Assembly: GCA_021821225.1 (NCBI GenBank) | Contig: JAKACR010000053.1 | Coordinates: 1 to 12,834 of the forward strand | Origin: Bacillota bacterium | GTDB lineage: Bacteria > Bacillota > Bacilli > Alicyclobacillales > SLC66 | Length of the DNA stretch: 12,834 nucleotides | Reading direction: 5' to 3' | Shown here: in pieces, positions 7,162 to 12,834 of the stretch | Numbering within the stretch: position 1 is the first letter of the stretch | Layout: each line of letters opens with the position of its first letter | Position numbers and translations under genes: made by a program | The notes under the pieces: generated by a model | What the model was told of the DNA's origin: nothing | The model's input: the letters and a program-made list of their open reading frames with translations, nothing else | Database searches by the model: none

Positions 7162-8178
7162 ATGATGGTGCTTGTGACTGGCGGTACAGGCTATATTGGC
7201 GCCCATACGTGCGTGGAACTGCTGCAGGCGGGCCATGATGTCGTCGCGCTGGACAACTTTTCGAACAGCAAGCGCCAGGTTCTCCCGCGCATCCGGGAAC
7301 TCGCAGGGAAAGACCTGCGCTTTTATGAAGCGGATCTGTTGGATTCCGGGCAGGTCGAGCGCGTTTTTCAGGAGTGCGCGATCGACGCTGTCGTGCATTT
7401 TGCCGGCCTGAAAGCGGTGGGCGAATCGGTCGCGCAGCCAGTCCGGTATTACCACAATAATGTGACGGGCACGTTGGTCCTGTGTGAAACGATGGCGCGG
7501 CACGGGGTGCGCCGCTTGGTTTTCAGTTCGTCCGCGACCGTCTACGGGGCGTCCGAAGCCGTCCCGTTCAAGGAGGATCTGCCGCTTGCTCCGGTGAACC
7601 CATACGGCGGAACCAAGGAGATGATCGAGCGGATCCTGCGGGACCTGCACCAGGCGGACGACCGCTGGAGCGTCGCCCTGTTGCGCTACTTCAATCCGGT
7701 CGGCGCGCATCCGAGCGGTCGCATCGGTGAGGATCCAAACGGCGTTCCGAACAACCTGATGCCGTATATCACGCAGGTTGCGGTGGGCAAGCTGCGGGAA
7801 CTCTCGGTGTACGGAGACGATTTTGAGACCAGGGATGGCACGGGAGTGCGCGATTACATCCATGTGGTCGACCTCGCGCAAGGCCACCTGAAAGCACTGG
7901 AGAAGGTGGCGGCGAAAACGGGAATCGGCGCGTACAACCTCGGGACGGGGATCGGGTACAGCGTGCTGGAACTGGTGCAGGCGTTTGAACGCGCGTCCGG
8001 CGTACGGGTTCCGTACCGGGTGGTCGGCCGCAGGCCGGGAGACGCGGCGGTCAGCTACAGCGATCCGACGAAGGCGCGCGAAGAACTGGGGTGGAGCGCG
8101 CGGCGCGGACTGGACGAGATGTGCGCGGATGCATGGCGCTGGCAGGCGCAGAATCCGCTGGGGTATGACGAGAGCTGA
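7162..8178 (+). CDS. galE: UDP-glucose 4-epimerase
   Basis: This 338-residue extended SDR enzyme interconverts UDP-glucose and UDP-galactose (Leloir pathway, envelope polysaccharide precursors) with bound NAD. The nucleotide-binding motif GGTGYIG sits at residues 7-13, VHFAG at 78-82, and the catalytic Ser124 lies in SSSATVYG. Tyr148 and Lys152 form the YxxxK dyad (NPYGGTK). NPVGAHPSGRIGEDP and GVRDYIHV are further GalE hallmarks. Length and both termini fit the family. The ATG at 7162 is chosen; GAGG lies 11 bases upstream, and the TTG at 7153 is too close to it. The gene follows repeat R2 directly and is followed 59 bases later by the DUF4349 gene on the same strand. No other galactose gene is present, which suggests a housekeeping or envelope role. 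Confidence 0.95.
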   Translation: MMVLVTGGTGYIGAHTCVELLQAGHDVVALDNFSNSKRQVLPRIRELAGKDLRFYEADLLDSGQVERVFQECAIDAVVHFAGLKAVGESVAQPVRYYHNNVTGTLVLCETMARHGVRRLVFSSSATVYGASEAVPFKEDLPLAPVNPYGGTKEMIERILRDLHQADDRWSVALLRYFNPVGAHPSGRIGEDPNGVPNNLMPYITQVAVGKLRELSVYGDDFETRDGTGVRDYIHVVDLAQGHLKALEKVAAKTGIGAYNLGTGIGYSVLELVQAFERASGVRVPYRVVGRRPGDAAVSYSDPTKAREELGWSARRGLDEMCADAWRWQAQNPLGYDES

Positions 8179-8182
8179 TCTG

Positions 8183-8201
8183 CGGCGGTGAATCCCCGCC
8201 G
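8183..8201 (+). other. Small GC hairpin between galE and the DUF4349 gene
   Basis: CGGCGG and CCGCCG pair across a 7-base loop directly after the galE stop. There is no T-run, so it is not a standard terminator. It may stabilise the galE transcript end or mean nothing. Confidence 0.25.
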
Positions 8202-8237
8202 TGGATGGATGAGGAAGATTGATAGGAGGCGCACGCC

Positions 8238-9179
8238 ATGCCGCATGAGCAGATTGCCCGGGTGCTTCAGTATTTCCGGCTTGCCGGCCAGAACGACCGC
8301 CGCCTGTGGACGGTTCTTCTGGCTGTTGTCCTGGCAGTGGCCATGCTGGTGTCGTGGCATGCCAATCAAGCGGGAAATAGGGTGACCCTCGACAATTTTT
8401 TCGCCGCGCCGATGGCCAAAGAAGGCTATTCCGCTTTTGCGCACGGTTCGGCCAACGCCGCTTCAAGCATGGCGCAGGCGTCGGCTGGTTCATCGACGGT
8501 TTCGACGGTTTCGACGGCCGCGAGCGGACAGGGGCGCATGGTGATCGAGCAGGCGAATCTCGATGTCACGCTGCCGGATGTGACGAAGGCGGAGGCGAAA
8601 CTCTCCGGCAGGGCGGTCGGGTACGGCGGATTTGTGGAGTCGACCGCTCAATCGACCGGAGCGGGGAACGCGCCGGTTGTCATGATGACATTGCGCGTCC
8701 CGCAGGCCGATTTTTCGGCGTTTGTCCAGTTTGCCCGCTCGCTTGGCGTGGTGACGTCTTTTTCCCAGTCGGGCCAGGACGTGACGCAGCAGTACAGCAG
8801 CCTAACCGGGCGCACGGCTGAATTGCAGAGTGAGCGCGCGGCCTACACGCGCCTGTACGGCAAGGCGCAATCCATGCGCGACATGCTGCAGATTCAGCAG
8901 GCGCTGGCGCAGGTCAACAGCCAGATCGCGGCGTTGTCTGCGCAGATGCATTCCGTGCGCCGGTCGGTCGAGCTGTCGACGGTTTTTCTCACGCTCTCGA
9001 CATCGACCTTCTCCAGCACCGCCTCGCCGCCGGTCGTGACAGCGTGGGATCAGATGGTGGCCACTCTCGGCTCCTCCGCCTTGTCGCTGTTGACAATGGT
9101 TGCCTGGACTGTGCCGTGGCTGGCCGTGTTTTTCCTCGTCGTTCTCATCGCCCGCGCCCTGATACGCAGGAAACAGTAA
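8238..9179 (+). CDS. DUF4349 domain membrane protein
   Basis: The 313-residue product matches the DUF4349 layout: an N-terminal membrane segment (about 23-39), a Ser/Thr/Ala-rich linker (about 65-98), a domain with VIEQANLDVTLPDV, GGFVES and LRVPQADFSAF, then SGQDVTQQYSSL leading into a probable coiled coil (about 185-242) and VELSTVFLTLS, and a C-terminal membrane segment (about 283-308) with a basic tail (RRKQ). The middle should face outward between two membrane anchors. The family function is not established; I do not assign one. The start is secure, with AGGAGG 8 bases before ATG 8238. The linker contains a short tandem repeat at DNA level (TTTCGACGG units near 8498-8515) encoding STVSTVSTA. 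It ends 7 bases from the convergent nitroreductase gene. Confidence 0.88.
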   Translation: MPHEQIARVLQYFRLAGQNDRRLWTVLLAVVLAVAMLVSWHANQAGNRVTLDNFFAAPMAKEGYSAFAHGSANAASSMAQASAGSSTVSTVSTAASGQGRMVIEQANLDVTLPDVTKAEAKLSGRAVGYGGFVESTAQSTGAGNAPVVMMTLRVPQADFSAFVQFARSLGVVTSFSQSGQDVTQQYSSLTGRTAELQSERAAYTRLYGKAQSMRDMLQIQQALAQVNSQIAALSAQMHSVRRSVELSTVFLTLSTSTFSSTASPPVVTAWDQMVATLGSSALSLLTMVAWTVPWLAVFFLVVLIARALIRRKQ

Positions 9180-9186
9180 GACGATA

Positions 9187-9801
9187 TCACGAAAATACGC
9201 GGAAGCGGTCCTCCACCGACTGGAATGTTTTTTCCGCCGGGGCCGCCGTGGGCTTGCCGAACGGCATCTGGGCCAGCAACTGCCAAGTGGCGGGCAGGCT
9301 CCACTGTGCTCTCACTTTTTCGTCGATCAATGGATTGTAGTGCTGCAGGCTTGCGCCCAGCCCTTCGCTTTCCAAACCCATCCAGACGACCAGTTGGTGC
9401 ATCGCGCTGGTATGCTGTGACCAGACGGGGAAACGGTCCTGGTACAGGGCGAACTTCTCCTGCAGATCCTCGACGACATGCTGATCCTCGAAGAACAGGA
9501 CCGTTCCGTAGCCGTTCCGGAAGCTGTCCATTTTCTGCTGTGTCGCTTCAAATTGCCCATCCGGCACGATTGCCCGGAGCACTTCGGTGGTGATGTCCCA
9601 CAGTCTGTCGTGGTGCTTGCCGAGCAACAGGACGATCCGCGTGGATTGGGAATTGAACGCCGACGGCGTGTGTTTCACCGCTTCTGCGATGATCTCCCGG
9701 ATGCGATCGTCGCTGACCGGCGACGCTTTGGCGATCGCGTAGATCGTGCGCCGCCCGCGCAGCGCTTGCCACAAGTCGGTGGAAGATGTGATCGTTGACA
9801 T
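9187..9801 (-). CDS. Nitroreductase family protein (Frm2/CinD-like)
   Basis: The 204-residue protein belongs to the flavin (FMN) nitroreductase fold. It starts with RRTIY (17-21) and TPSAFNSQ (45-52), the FMN-contacting region as in yeast Frm2/Hbn1 and lactococcal CinD. It continues with GLGASLQHYNPLID (147-160) and FGKP (181-184). Such enzymes reduce nitro compounds or quinones with NAD(P)H in the cytoplasm, often as stress protection. The start is ATG 9801, with GGGAGG 7-8 bases upstream; a longer frame back to 9969 would add an unlikely 56-residue extension across the promoter. The gene is divergent from an HxlR-family regulator, which probably controls it. A promoter is proposed at 9949-9921. 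Confidence 0.9.
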   Translation of the reverse strand: MSTITSSTDLWQALRGRRTIYAIAKASPVSDDRIREIIAEAVKHTPSAFNSQSTRIVLLLGKHHDRLWDITTEVLRAIVPDGQFEATQQKMDSFRNGYGTVLFFEDQHVVEDLQEKFALYQDRFPVWSQHTSAMHQLVVWMGLESEGLGASLQHYNPLIDEKVRAQWSLPATWQLLAQMPFGKPTAAPAEKTFQSVEDRFRVFS

Positions 9802-9887
9802 AAATGAGCCTCCCTTGCGCGGTGCATTTCGTGATGTCCTTGTTGCTGCGTCCCCAGAGGGACAGGGGATAAACCGAATTCCGACAG

Positions 9888-9909
9888 AGGACTTTATATC
9901 ATGTCCTCC
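9888..9909. promoter_or_regulatory. Inverted repeat GAGGAC-N10-GTCCTC, possible operator or hairpin
   Basis: Perfect 6-bp arms flank an AT-rich centre, just downstream of the expected transcription start of the nitroreductase gene. It fits an operator where a bound repressor would block transcription, or a hairpin in the leader RNA. The HxlR-family protein encoded next door is the natural candidate partner. Confidence 0.3.
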
Positions 9910-9920
9910 GGCTTGTGTTA

Positions 9921-9949
9921 TTATGCAATCTACAGGCGAGATTGAGAAG
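9921..9949 (-). promoter_or_regulatory. Probable nitroreductase promoter
   Basis: On the minus strand TTCTCA (9949-9944, four of six consensus bases) and CATAAT (9926-9921, five of six) are spaced by exactly 17 bases. The 5' leader would be about 110 bases long. Confidence 0.45.
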
Positions 9950-9953
9950 TACG

Positions 9954-9967
9954 CACTTTGAAGTGCC
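9954..9967. promoter_or_regulatory. Palindrome GCACTTTGAAGTGC, candidate HxlR operator
   Basis: Perfect 6-bp arms around TG lie 4 bases upstream of the proposed -35 box of the nitroreductase promoter, in the intergenic space shared with the HxlR gene. HxlR proteins bind short palindromes as winged-helix dimers, so this is a reasonable operator candidate; that link is inference. Confidence 0.35.
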
Positions 9968-9990
9968 ATAGTACCGGAAAGGATACTGCG

Positions 9991-10147
9991 AGAGCCTGTT
10001 CAAATAGGGGGCAGGTAAGACCCGCGCAGTGCAAGGAACCAGCCAGAAATGCGGACCGAGCGTACGTTTCTGGGTACGAGAGGGAGCATTTCTGGCGATG
10101 ACGCGGCAATGCGCCGGGGAGTTCTGCCCCCTTTTTGAACAACCTCT
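9991..10147. repeat. R3: 157-bp inverted-repeat element with internal stem-loop
   Basis: The ends AGAGCCTGTTCAAATAGG and (reverse-complemented right end) AGAGGTTGTTCAAAAAGG are inverted repeats, and both continue into GGGCAG. Compared with R1 there is extra internal sequence bounded by an exact 11-bp inverted repeat, GCCAGAAATGC (10042-10052) and GCATTTCTGGC (10086-10096). The element fills about 40 percent of the nitroreductase/hxlR spacer and ends 29 bases before the regulator's start codon. Confidence 0.75.
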
Positions 10148-10176
10148 GCAAAGGATATCGTGAAGGAGGAAGATCC

Positions 10177-10554
10177 ATGGCCGAGGATCCATCCCAGTGC
10201 AAGGTTGAACAGGCGCTCAGCATTGTGGTGGGGAAATGGAAGCCTGTCATCCTGAGACACCTGCAGTTGCGGGGAACGATGCGCTTCAGTGAGCTCAAGA
10301 GCCGCATACCGGGAATCACGCAAAAGATGCTCACCGCCCAACTGAGAGAACTGGAAAAGGAAGATCTCATCCGCAGGGTTGTCTATCCCCAGGTGCCGCC
10401 GAAAGTGGAGTATTCCATGACCGACCACGGGCGTACGCTGCAACCGATCCTGCACATGATGCACGAGTGGGGAGTGGCGCATGTGGAGCATATGCACAGA
10501 GTGGAACAGAGAGCTGCGAGCGGCAGGAGGGGACGCACGGACGCCGGACGCTGA
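10177..10554 (+). CDS. HxlR-family winged-helix transcriptional regulator
   Basis: This 125-residue MarR/DUF24-type regulator shows the family pattern throughout: Cys8 followed by VEQAL, GKWKPVIL, MRFSELKSRIPGITQKMLT, LRELEKEDLIRR, VPPKVEYSMT and GVAHVEH. Dimers bind DNA through a winged helix. Members such as YodB, CatR and HypR sense quinones or hypochlorite through a conserved N-terminal Cys, which Cys8 matches in position, and several control nitroreductases or azoreductases. That fits the divergent nitroreductase gene. The start is ATG 10177, with AAGGAGGA 6 bases upstream; the in-frame ATG at 10135 lies inside repeat R3 and is rejected. The C-terminal end (about 110-125) is a basic tail of no clear role. 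xylA starts 69 bases downstream on the same strand. Confidence 0.92.
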   Translation: MAEDPSQCKVEQALSIVVGKWKPVILRHLQLRGTMRFSELKSRIPGITQKMLTAQLRELEKEDLIRRVVYPQVPPKVEYSMTDHGRTLQPILHMMHEWGVAHVEHMHRVEQRAASGRRGRTDAGR

Positions 10555-10623
10555 TCGCGGCGGCGGGCGGGATGCGACTGATCTGGGATTGGCGGATGGA
10601 GCGGACAGGAGGGGAGATTCGCC

Positions 10624-11934
10624 GTGTATTTTGCGGATGTCGGAAATATTCAGTACGAGGGCGGGCAATCGGACAATCCACTGGCGTTCAAGCAGTATAA
10701 CCCGCAGGAGATCGTGGCCGGCAAGACAATGGAGGAGCACCTGCGGTTTGCCGTGAGCTATTGGCACACGTTTACCGCGCAGGGCAACGACCCGTTCGGT
10801 CTGCCGACCATGCGGCGTCCCTGGAACGGCAGCGCGGGCCTGGACCTGGCCAGGAGAAGGATGGAGGCTTCATTCGAATTCTACGAGAAATTGGGCGTCC
10901 GGTATTTCTGTTTTCATGACCGGGATATCGCGCCCGAGGGCGATACGCTGCGGGAAACGAACCGCTATCTCGACGAAATGGTCGACATGTTGCACGGCTA
11001 TCTCAAGACAGGCCGTGTGAAGCTGCTGTGGAATACCGCGAACCTGTTTTCCCATCCGCGATTTGTGCACGGCGCGGCAACGTCGTGCGATGCGGATGTC
11101 TTCGCGTATGCGGCGGCGCAGGTCAAGAAGGGACTTGAGGTCGCGGTGCGGCTGGGCGCCGACAATTACGTTTTCTGGGGCGGCCGGGAAGGGTATGAGA
11201 CGCTGCTCAACACCGACCTCAAACTGGAATTGGACAATCAGGCCTGCCTGTTGCGCATGGCCGTCGACTATGCGGACGAGATCGGGTTTGCGGGCCAACT
11301 GCTCATTGAACCGAAACCCAAGGAACCCACCAAGCACCAGTACGACTTTGACGCGCTGACGACGATCGGGTTTTTGCGGACGTACGGGCTTGCCGACCGT
11401 TTCAAACTCAATATCGAGGCCAATCACGCGACGCTCGCGGGACATACGTTTGAACATGAATTGTACGTCAGCCGCATTCACGGCATGTTGGGGTCGGTGG
11501 ACGCGAATCAGGGAGACGCGCTGCTCGGATGGGATACGGATGAATTTCCGACCGATATCTACATGACGAGCCTCGCTATGTACCAGATATTGAAAAATGG
11601 CGGCTTGCACCGCGGCGGGCTGAATTTTGACGCCAAGGTGCGCCGCGCCTCCATGACGCCCGTTGATCTCTTTCATGGCCACATTGCTGGCATGGACAGT
11701 TTCGCCTGGGGGCTCAAGGTGGCGGCCAGGCTGATGGAGGACAGGGTGTTCGACCGTTTCGTCGAGGAGCGATACAGCAGCTTCCGGCGGGGAGTCGGCA
11801 AGGAGATCGTGGACGGCGCGGCCACGCTGCGGACTCTGGAGCAGTACGTTCTCGACAGGGACGTGTCCGCGAACGCGTCAGGTGCGCAGGAGTGGTTGCG
11901 CGCCAGGCTGAATCAAACAATCTGGGATGTGTGA
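10624..11934 (+). CDS. xylA: Xylose isomerase
   Basis: The 436-residue cytoplasmic enzyme converts D-xylose to D-xylulose (and glucose to fructose) with two divalent metals. The length and N-terminal insert fit the class II (long) type. The catalytic His98-Asp101 pair lies in [10 protein letters not shown]. Metal and substrate ligands are visible as Glu229 and Lys231 ([16 protein letters not shown]), Glu265 and His268 ([13 protein letters not shown]), Asp293 (GSVDANQGD), Asp304 and Asp306 ([10 protein letters not shown]) and Asp336 (GGLNFDAK). WGGREGYE is also intact. The start is GTG 10624, with GGGGAG 7 bases upstream. Neither xylB (xylulokinase) nor xylR nor a sugar transporter is next to it. 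The preceding gene is a stress regulator and the following locus is guanidine-related, so its regulation is unclear. Confidence 0.97.
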   Translation: MYFADVGNIQYEGGQSDNPLAFKQYNPQEIVAGKTMEEHLRFAVSYWHTFTAQGNDPFGLPTMRRPWNGSAGLDLARRRMEASFEFYEKLGVRYFCFHDRDIAPEGDTLRETNRYLDEMVDMLHGYLKTGRVKLLWNTANLFSHPRFVHGAATSCDADVFAYAAAQVKKGLEVAVRLGADNYVFWGGREGYETLLNTDLKLELDNQACLLRMAVDYADEIGFAGQLLIEPKPKEPTKHQYDFDALTTIGFLRTYGLADRFKLNIEANHATLAGHTFEHELYVSRIHGMLGSVDANQGDALLGWDTDEFPTDIYMTSLAMYQILKNGGLHRGGLNFDAKVRRASMTPVDLFHGHIAGMDSFAWGLKVAARLMEDRVFDRFVEERYSSFRRGVGKEIVDGAATLRTLEQYVLDRDVSANASGAQEWLRARLNQTIWDV

Positions 11935-11956
11935 TCTTCTGGCAGAAAAAGTACCG

Positions 11957-11995
11957 CTCACTTCTTGCGCCACTTTATATGACATAAAAAGTGAG
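11957..11995 (+). terminator. Inverted repeats after xylA (weak terminator or operator)
   Basis: CTCACTT (11957-11963) pairs exactly with AAGTGAG (11989-11995). Nested inside, CACTTT (11971-11976) pairs with AAAGTG (11988-11993) and the stem extends to a TAT/ATA pair around GAC with one A-A mismatch. The next T-run (12009-12014) is too far away for a classical terminator. It lies 23 bases after the xylA stop and 38 bases before the riboswitch promoter. Confidence 0.3.
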
Positions 11996-12032
11996 GATTG
12001 GTGTAGAATTTTTTGTGTCCTAATGAAACAGC

Positions 12033-12061
12033 TTGACAGCTTCACTTTTTTGTGTGAATAT
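12033..12061 (+). promoter_or_regulatory. Probable promoter of the riboswitch-gdmH transcript
   Basis: A perfect TTGACA (12033-12038) is followed after 17 bases by GAATAT (12056-12061), a weak -10 preceded by TGTG, possibly of extended type. The predicted start, near 12068, lies a few bases before the first pairing base of the riboswitch (12074), as expected for a riboswitch leader. Confidence 0.55.
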
Positions 12062-12073
12062 ACATCTCACAAT

Positions 12074-12180
12074 CATCCTCTAGGGTTCCGCACAATGAGT
12101 TTAGTTGTCTGTGGTCTGGTCCGAGAGAGGATGCGCGTGAGATAATATCACGCGGCACGGAGGGACAAAAACCCGGGAGA
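12074..12180 (+). ncRNA. Guanidine-I riboswitch aptamer (ykkC subtype 1)
   Basis: The conserved ykkC segments occur in order: AGGGTTCCG (12082-12090), GGTCCGAGAG (12118-12127), GGCACGG (12154-12160) and GGGACAAAAACCCGGGAGA (12162-12180). P1 is an exact 8-bp helix, CATCCTCT 12074-12081 with AGAGGATG 12126-12133. P1 is capped by a variable hairpin closed by CACA/TGTG. P2 is an exact 7-bp helix, CGCGTGA 12134-12140 with TCACGCG 12148-12154, with a 7-base loop. The final GGG/CCC forms P3. Subtype 1 binds free guanidinium; subtype 2 members (ppGpp, PRPP) look similar, but the downstream ureohydrolase gene argues for guanidine. It is about 190 bases upstream of the gene it controls. Confidence 0.92.
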
Positions 12181-12213
12181 TTGCACCTGTTGCAGTCTAT
12201 ATGGGCTTTTGTT
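12172..12213 (+). terminator. Riboswitch expression platform: intrinsic terminator overlapping P3
   Basis: AGATTGCA (12178-12185) pairs with TGCAGTCT (12191-12198, one G-U) over a 5-base loop. CCC (12172-12174) then pairs with GGG (12203-12205) across an internal loop, and TTTTGTT (12207-12213) follows. The CCCGGGAGA strand belongs to both this stem and the aptamer P3. Ligand binding should therefore hide it and let transcription continue, a genetic ON switch. Confidence 0.75.
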
Positions 12214-12227
12214 CCCTTTCTCATTTT

Positions 12228-12263
12228 AGGAGGTCGTTCAAAAAAGGTCGTTCAAATAGGGGG
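12228..12263. repeat. R5: 14-bp tandem duplication of a repeat-family end
   Basis: AGGTCGTTCAAAAA (12231-12244) is followed directly by AGGTCGTTCAAATA (12245-12258, 13 of 14 identical), then GGGGG. The unit matches the ends of R1-R3 (AGAGGTTGTTCAAAAAGG). A perfect AGGAGGT at 12228-12234 starts the array but has no start codon at a usable distance. Confidence 0.55.
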
Positions 12264-12264
12264 A
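12258..12264 (+). promoter_or_regulatory. Ribosome binding site AGGGGGA of gdmH
   Basis: AGGGGGA lies 7 bases before ATG 12272 and decides the start. It coincides with the inner edge of repeat R5, whose family normally reads CAAATAGGGGG here, so the repeat appears to supply the ribosome binding site. Confidence 0.6.
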
Positions 12265-12271
12265 TTTGGGC

Positions 12272-12834
12272 ATGGGGTTTTACCACCAGCATGGAAAAGC
12301 GTATCGCGACAGGGCGGAACGCTCGTTTGACCGCGACGCCCTGCAGGGTGTCGGGGCGGCTGCAGCGGAAGCTGAACTCCCCACCGCCCGCGCGGAAGAG
12401 GAGATCCGGCGCTCGATCGAACTGGGACTGGAGGCGGCCGACAGCATCGGAGATCGCACGATTTCTTGTTTCAGTCGGGGAGAGTTGCCGCACTGGGCGG
12501 GGATCAACACCTTTCTCAAACTCCCCTATCTGGAGAATGTGCATGAAGTGGGAGACTACGATGTTGCCATTCTCGGCGTTCCGTTTGACATCGGCACGAC
12601 GTACCGGCCCGGCACCCGTTTTGGACCGCAGGCCATCCGCCGCATCTCCGCCCTGTACACCACGTATAACTACGAACTCGGCGTGGATCTGCGCGAGCAA
12701 TTGAAGATGTGCGACCTGGGAGACGTATTTACCATCGCCAACATCGAAAAGAGTTTTGACCAGATCACGAAGGCTGTCTCCCACGTCATGAGCAAAGGGA
12801 CAATGCCCGTCATGCTCGGGGGCGATCACGCCAT
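12272..12834 (+). CDS. gdmH: Putative guanidine hydrolase (ureohydrolase/agmatinase family), N-terminal part
   Basis: The frame from ATG 12272 is open for 187 codons to the window edge. Residues 97-121 (YDVAILGVPFDIGTTYRPGTR, then FGPQAIR) and GGDH (183-186, His186 a metal ligand) place it in the arginase/agmatinase superfamily. The YDVA...PFD segment starts near residue 97, whereas in agmatinases it lies near residue 30. The extension contains SRGELPHWAGINTFLK, which I associate with the Ni-dependent cyanobacterial guanidine hydrolase GdmH. That enzyme splits guanidine into urea and ammonia. The guanidine-I riboswitch directly upstream strongly supports this role over agmatine or arginine cleavage. 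The remaining metal-binding motifs lie beyond the edge. GdmH needs HypA/HypB-like nickel chaperones (GhaA, GhaB), which may follow outside the window. Confidence 0.85.
   Translation, partial: MGFYHQHGKAYRDRAERSFDRDALQGVGAAAAEAELPTARAEEEIRRSIELGLEAADSIGDRTISCFSRGELPHWAGINTFLKLPYLENVHEVGDYDVAILGVPFDIGTTYRPGTRFGPQAIRRISALYTTYNYELGVDLREQLKMCDLGDVFTIANIEKSFDQITKAVSHVMSKGTMPVMLGGDHA

Noticed and set aside
7069..8493. 474-codon minus-strand frame opposite galE
   Set aside because: It is an antisense shadow of galE and the DUF4349 gene, with no domain; its end runs into repeat R2.
10000..10767. 255-codon minus-strand frame across R3 and hxlR
   Set aside because: It runs through a repeat and antisense to a gene with a strong ribosome binding site and full HxlR pattern.
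11927..12145. 72-codon plus-strand frame between xylA and the riboswitch
   Set aside because: It overlaps the xylA stop, has no ribosome binding site and covers the promoter and aptamer.
7072..12263. CRISPR array from the repeated inverted elements
   Set aside because: The copies are far apart, of unequal length and inverted-repeat in structure, with no regular spacers or cas genes.
12201..12704. 167-codon plus-strand frame over the gdmH start
   Set aside because: It is a different frame from the ureohydrolase, Arg/Pro/Ser-rich without a domain, starts inside the riboswitch terminator and stops inside the real gene.
12221..12829. 202-codon minus-strand frame opposite gdmH
   Set aside because: It is the antisense shadow of a gene with clear ureohydrolase motifs and has no recognisable domain.

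Overview
The window reads as a chromosomal segment of a fairly GC-rich, spore-former-type Firmicute. An Alicyclobacillaceae-like origin is my guess from gene families, strong GGAGG-type ribosome binding sites and frequent TTG/GTG starts; it is not proven. All real genes except the transposase and the two edge genes look intact.

Layout, left to right. Minus strand: the N-terminal end of a class B penicillin-binding protein (1-425, runs off the left edge), a ClC-family chloride channel with CBS and TrkA-C regulatory domains (501-2543), and an IS1634-family transposase (2775-4394). Plus strand: an ECF sigma factor overlapping its RskA-type membrane anti-sigma factor, then a LuxR-type response regulator whose receiver lacks the phospho-acceptor Asp; then galE and a DUF4349 membrane protein. 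A convergent nitroreductase gene (minus) is divergent from an HxlR-family regulator (plus) with a conserved N-terminal Cys, a likely thiol or electrophile stress pair. Next come xylA, without xylB or xylR in view, and a guanidine-I (ykkC subtype 1) riboswitch ahead of an ureohydrolase-family gene that runs off the right edge.

The most interesting locus is at the right end. A promoter (TTGACA at 12033), a complete ykkC-type aptamer (12074-12180), an overlapping intrinsic terminator (12172-12213) and an agmatinase-like protein with a long N-terminal extension together form a convincing guanidine-induced guanidine hydrolase (GdmH-type) operon. The coding frame (from ATG 12272) is open to the end of the window.

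A second theme is a family of short inverted-repeat elements with AGAG(CC/GT)TGTTCAAA ends. Three are complete (2604-2685, 7072-7138, 9991-10147) and three are partial or degenerate (446-460, 6131-6162, 12228-12263). Every one lies in the 5' region of a gene, and two overlap probable expression signals (clc -35 region, gdmH ribosome binding site).
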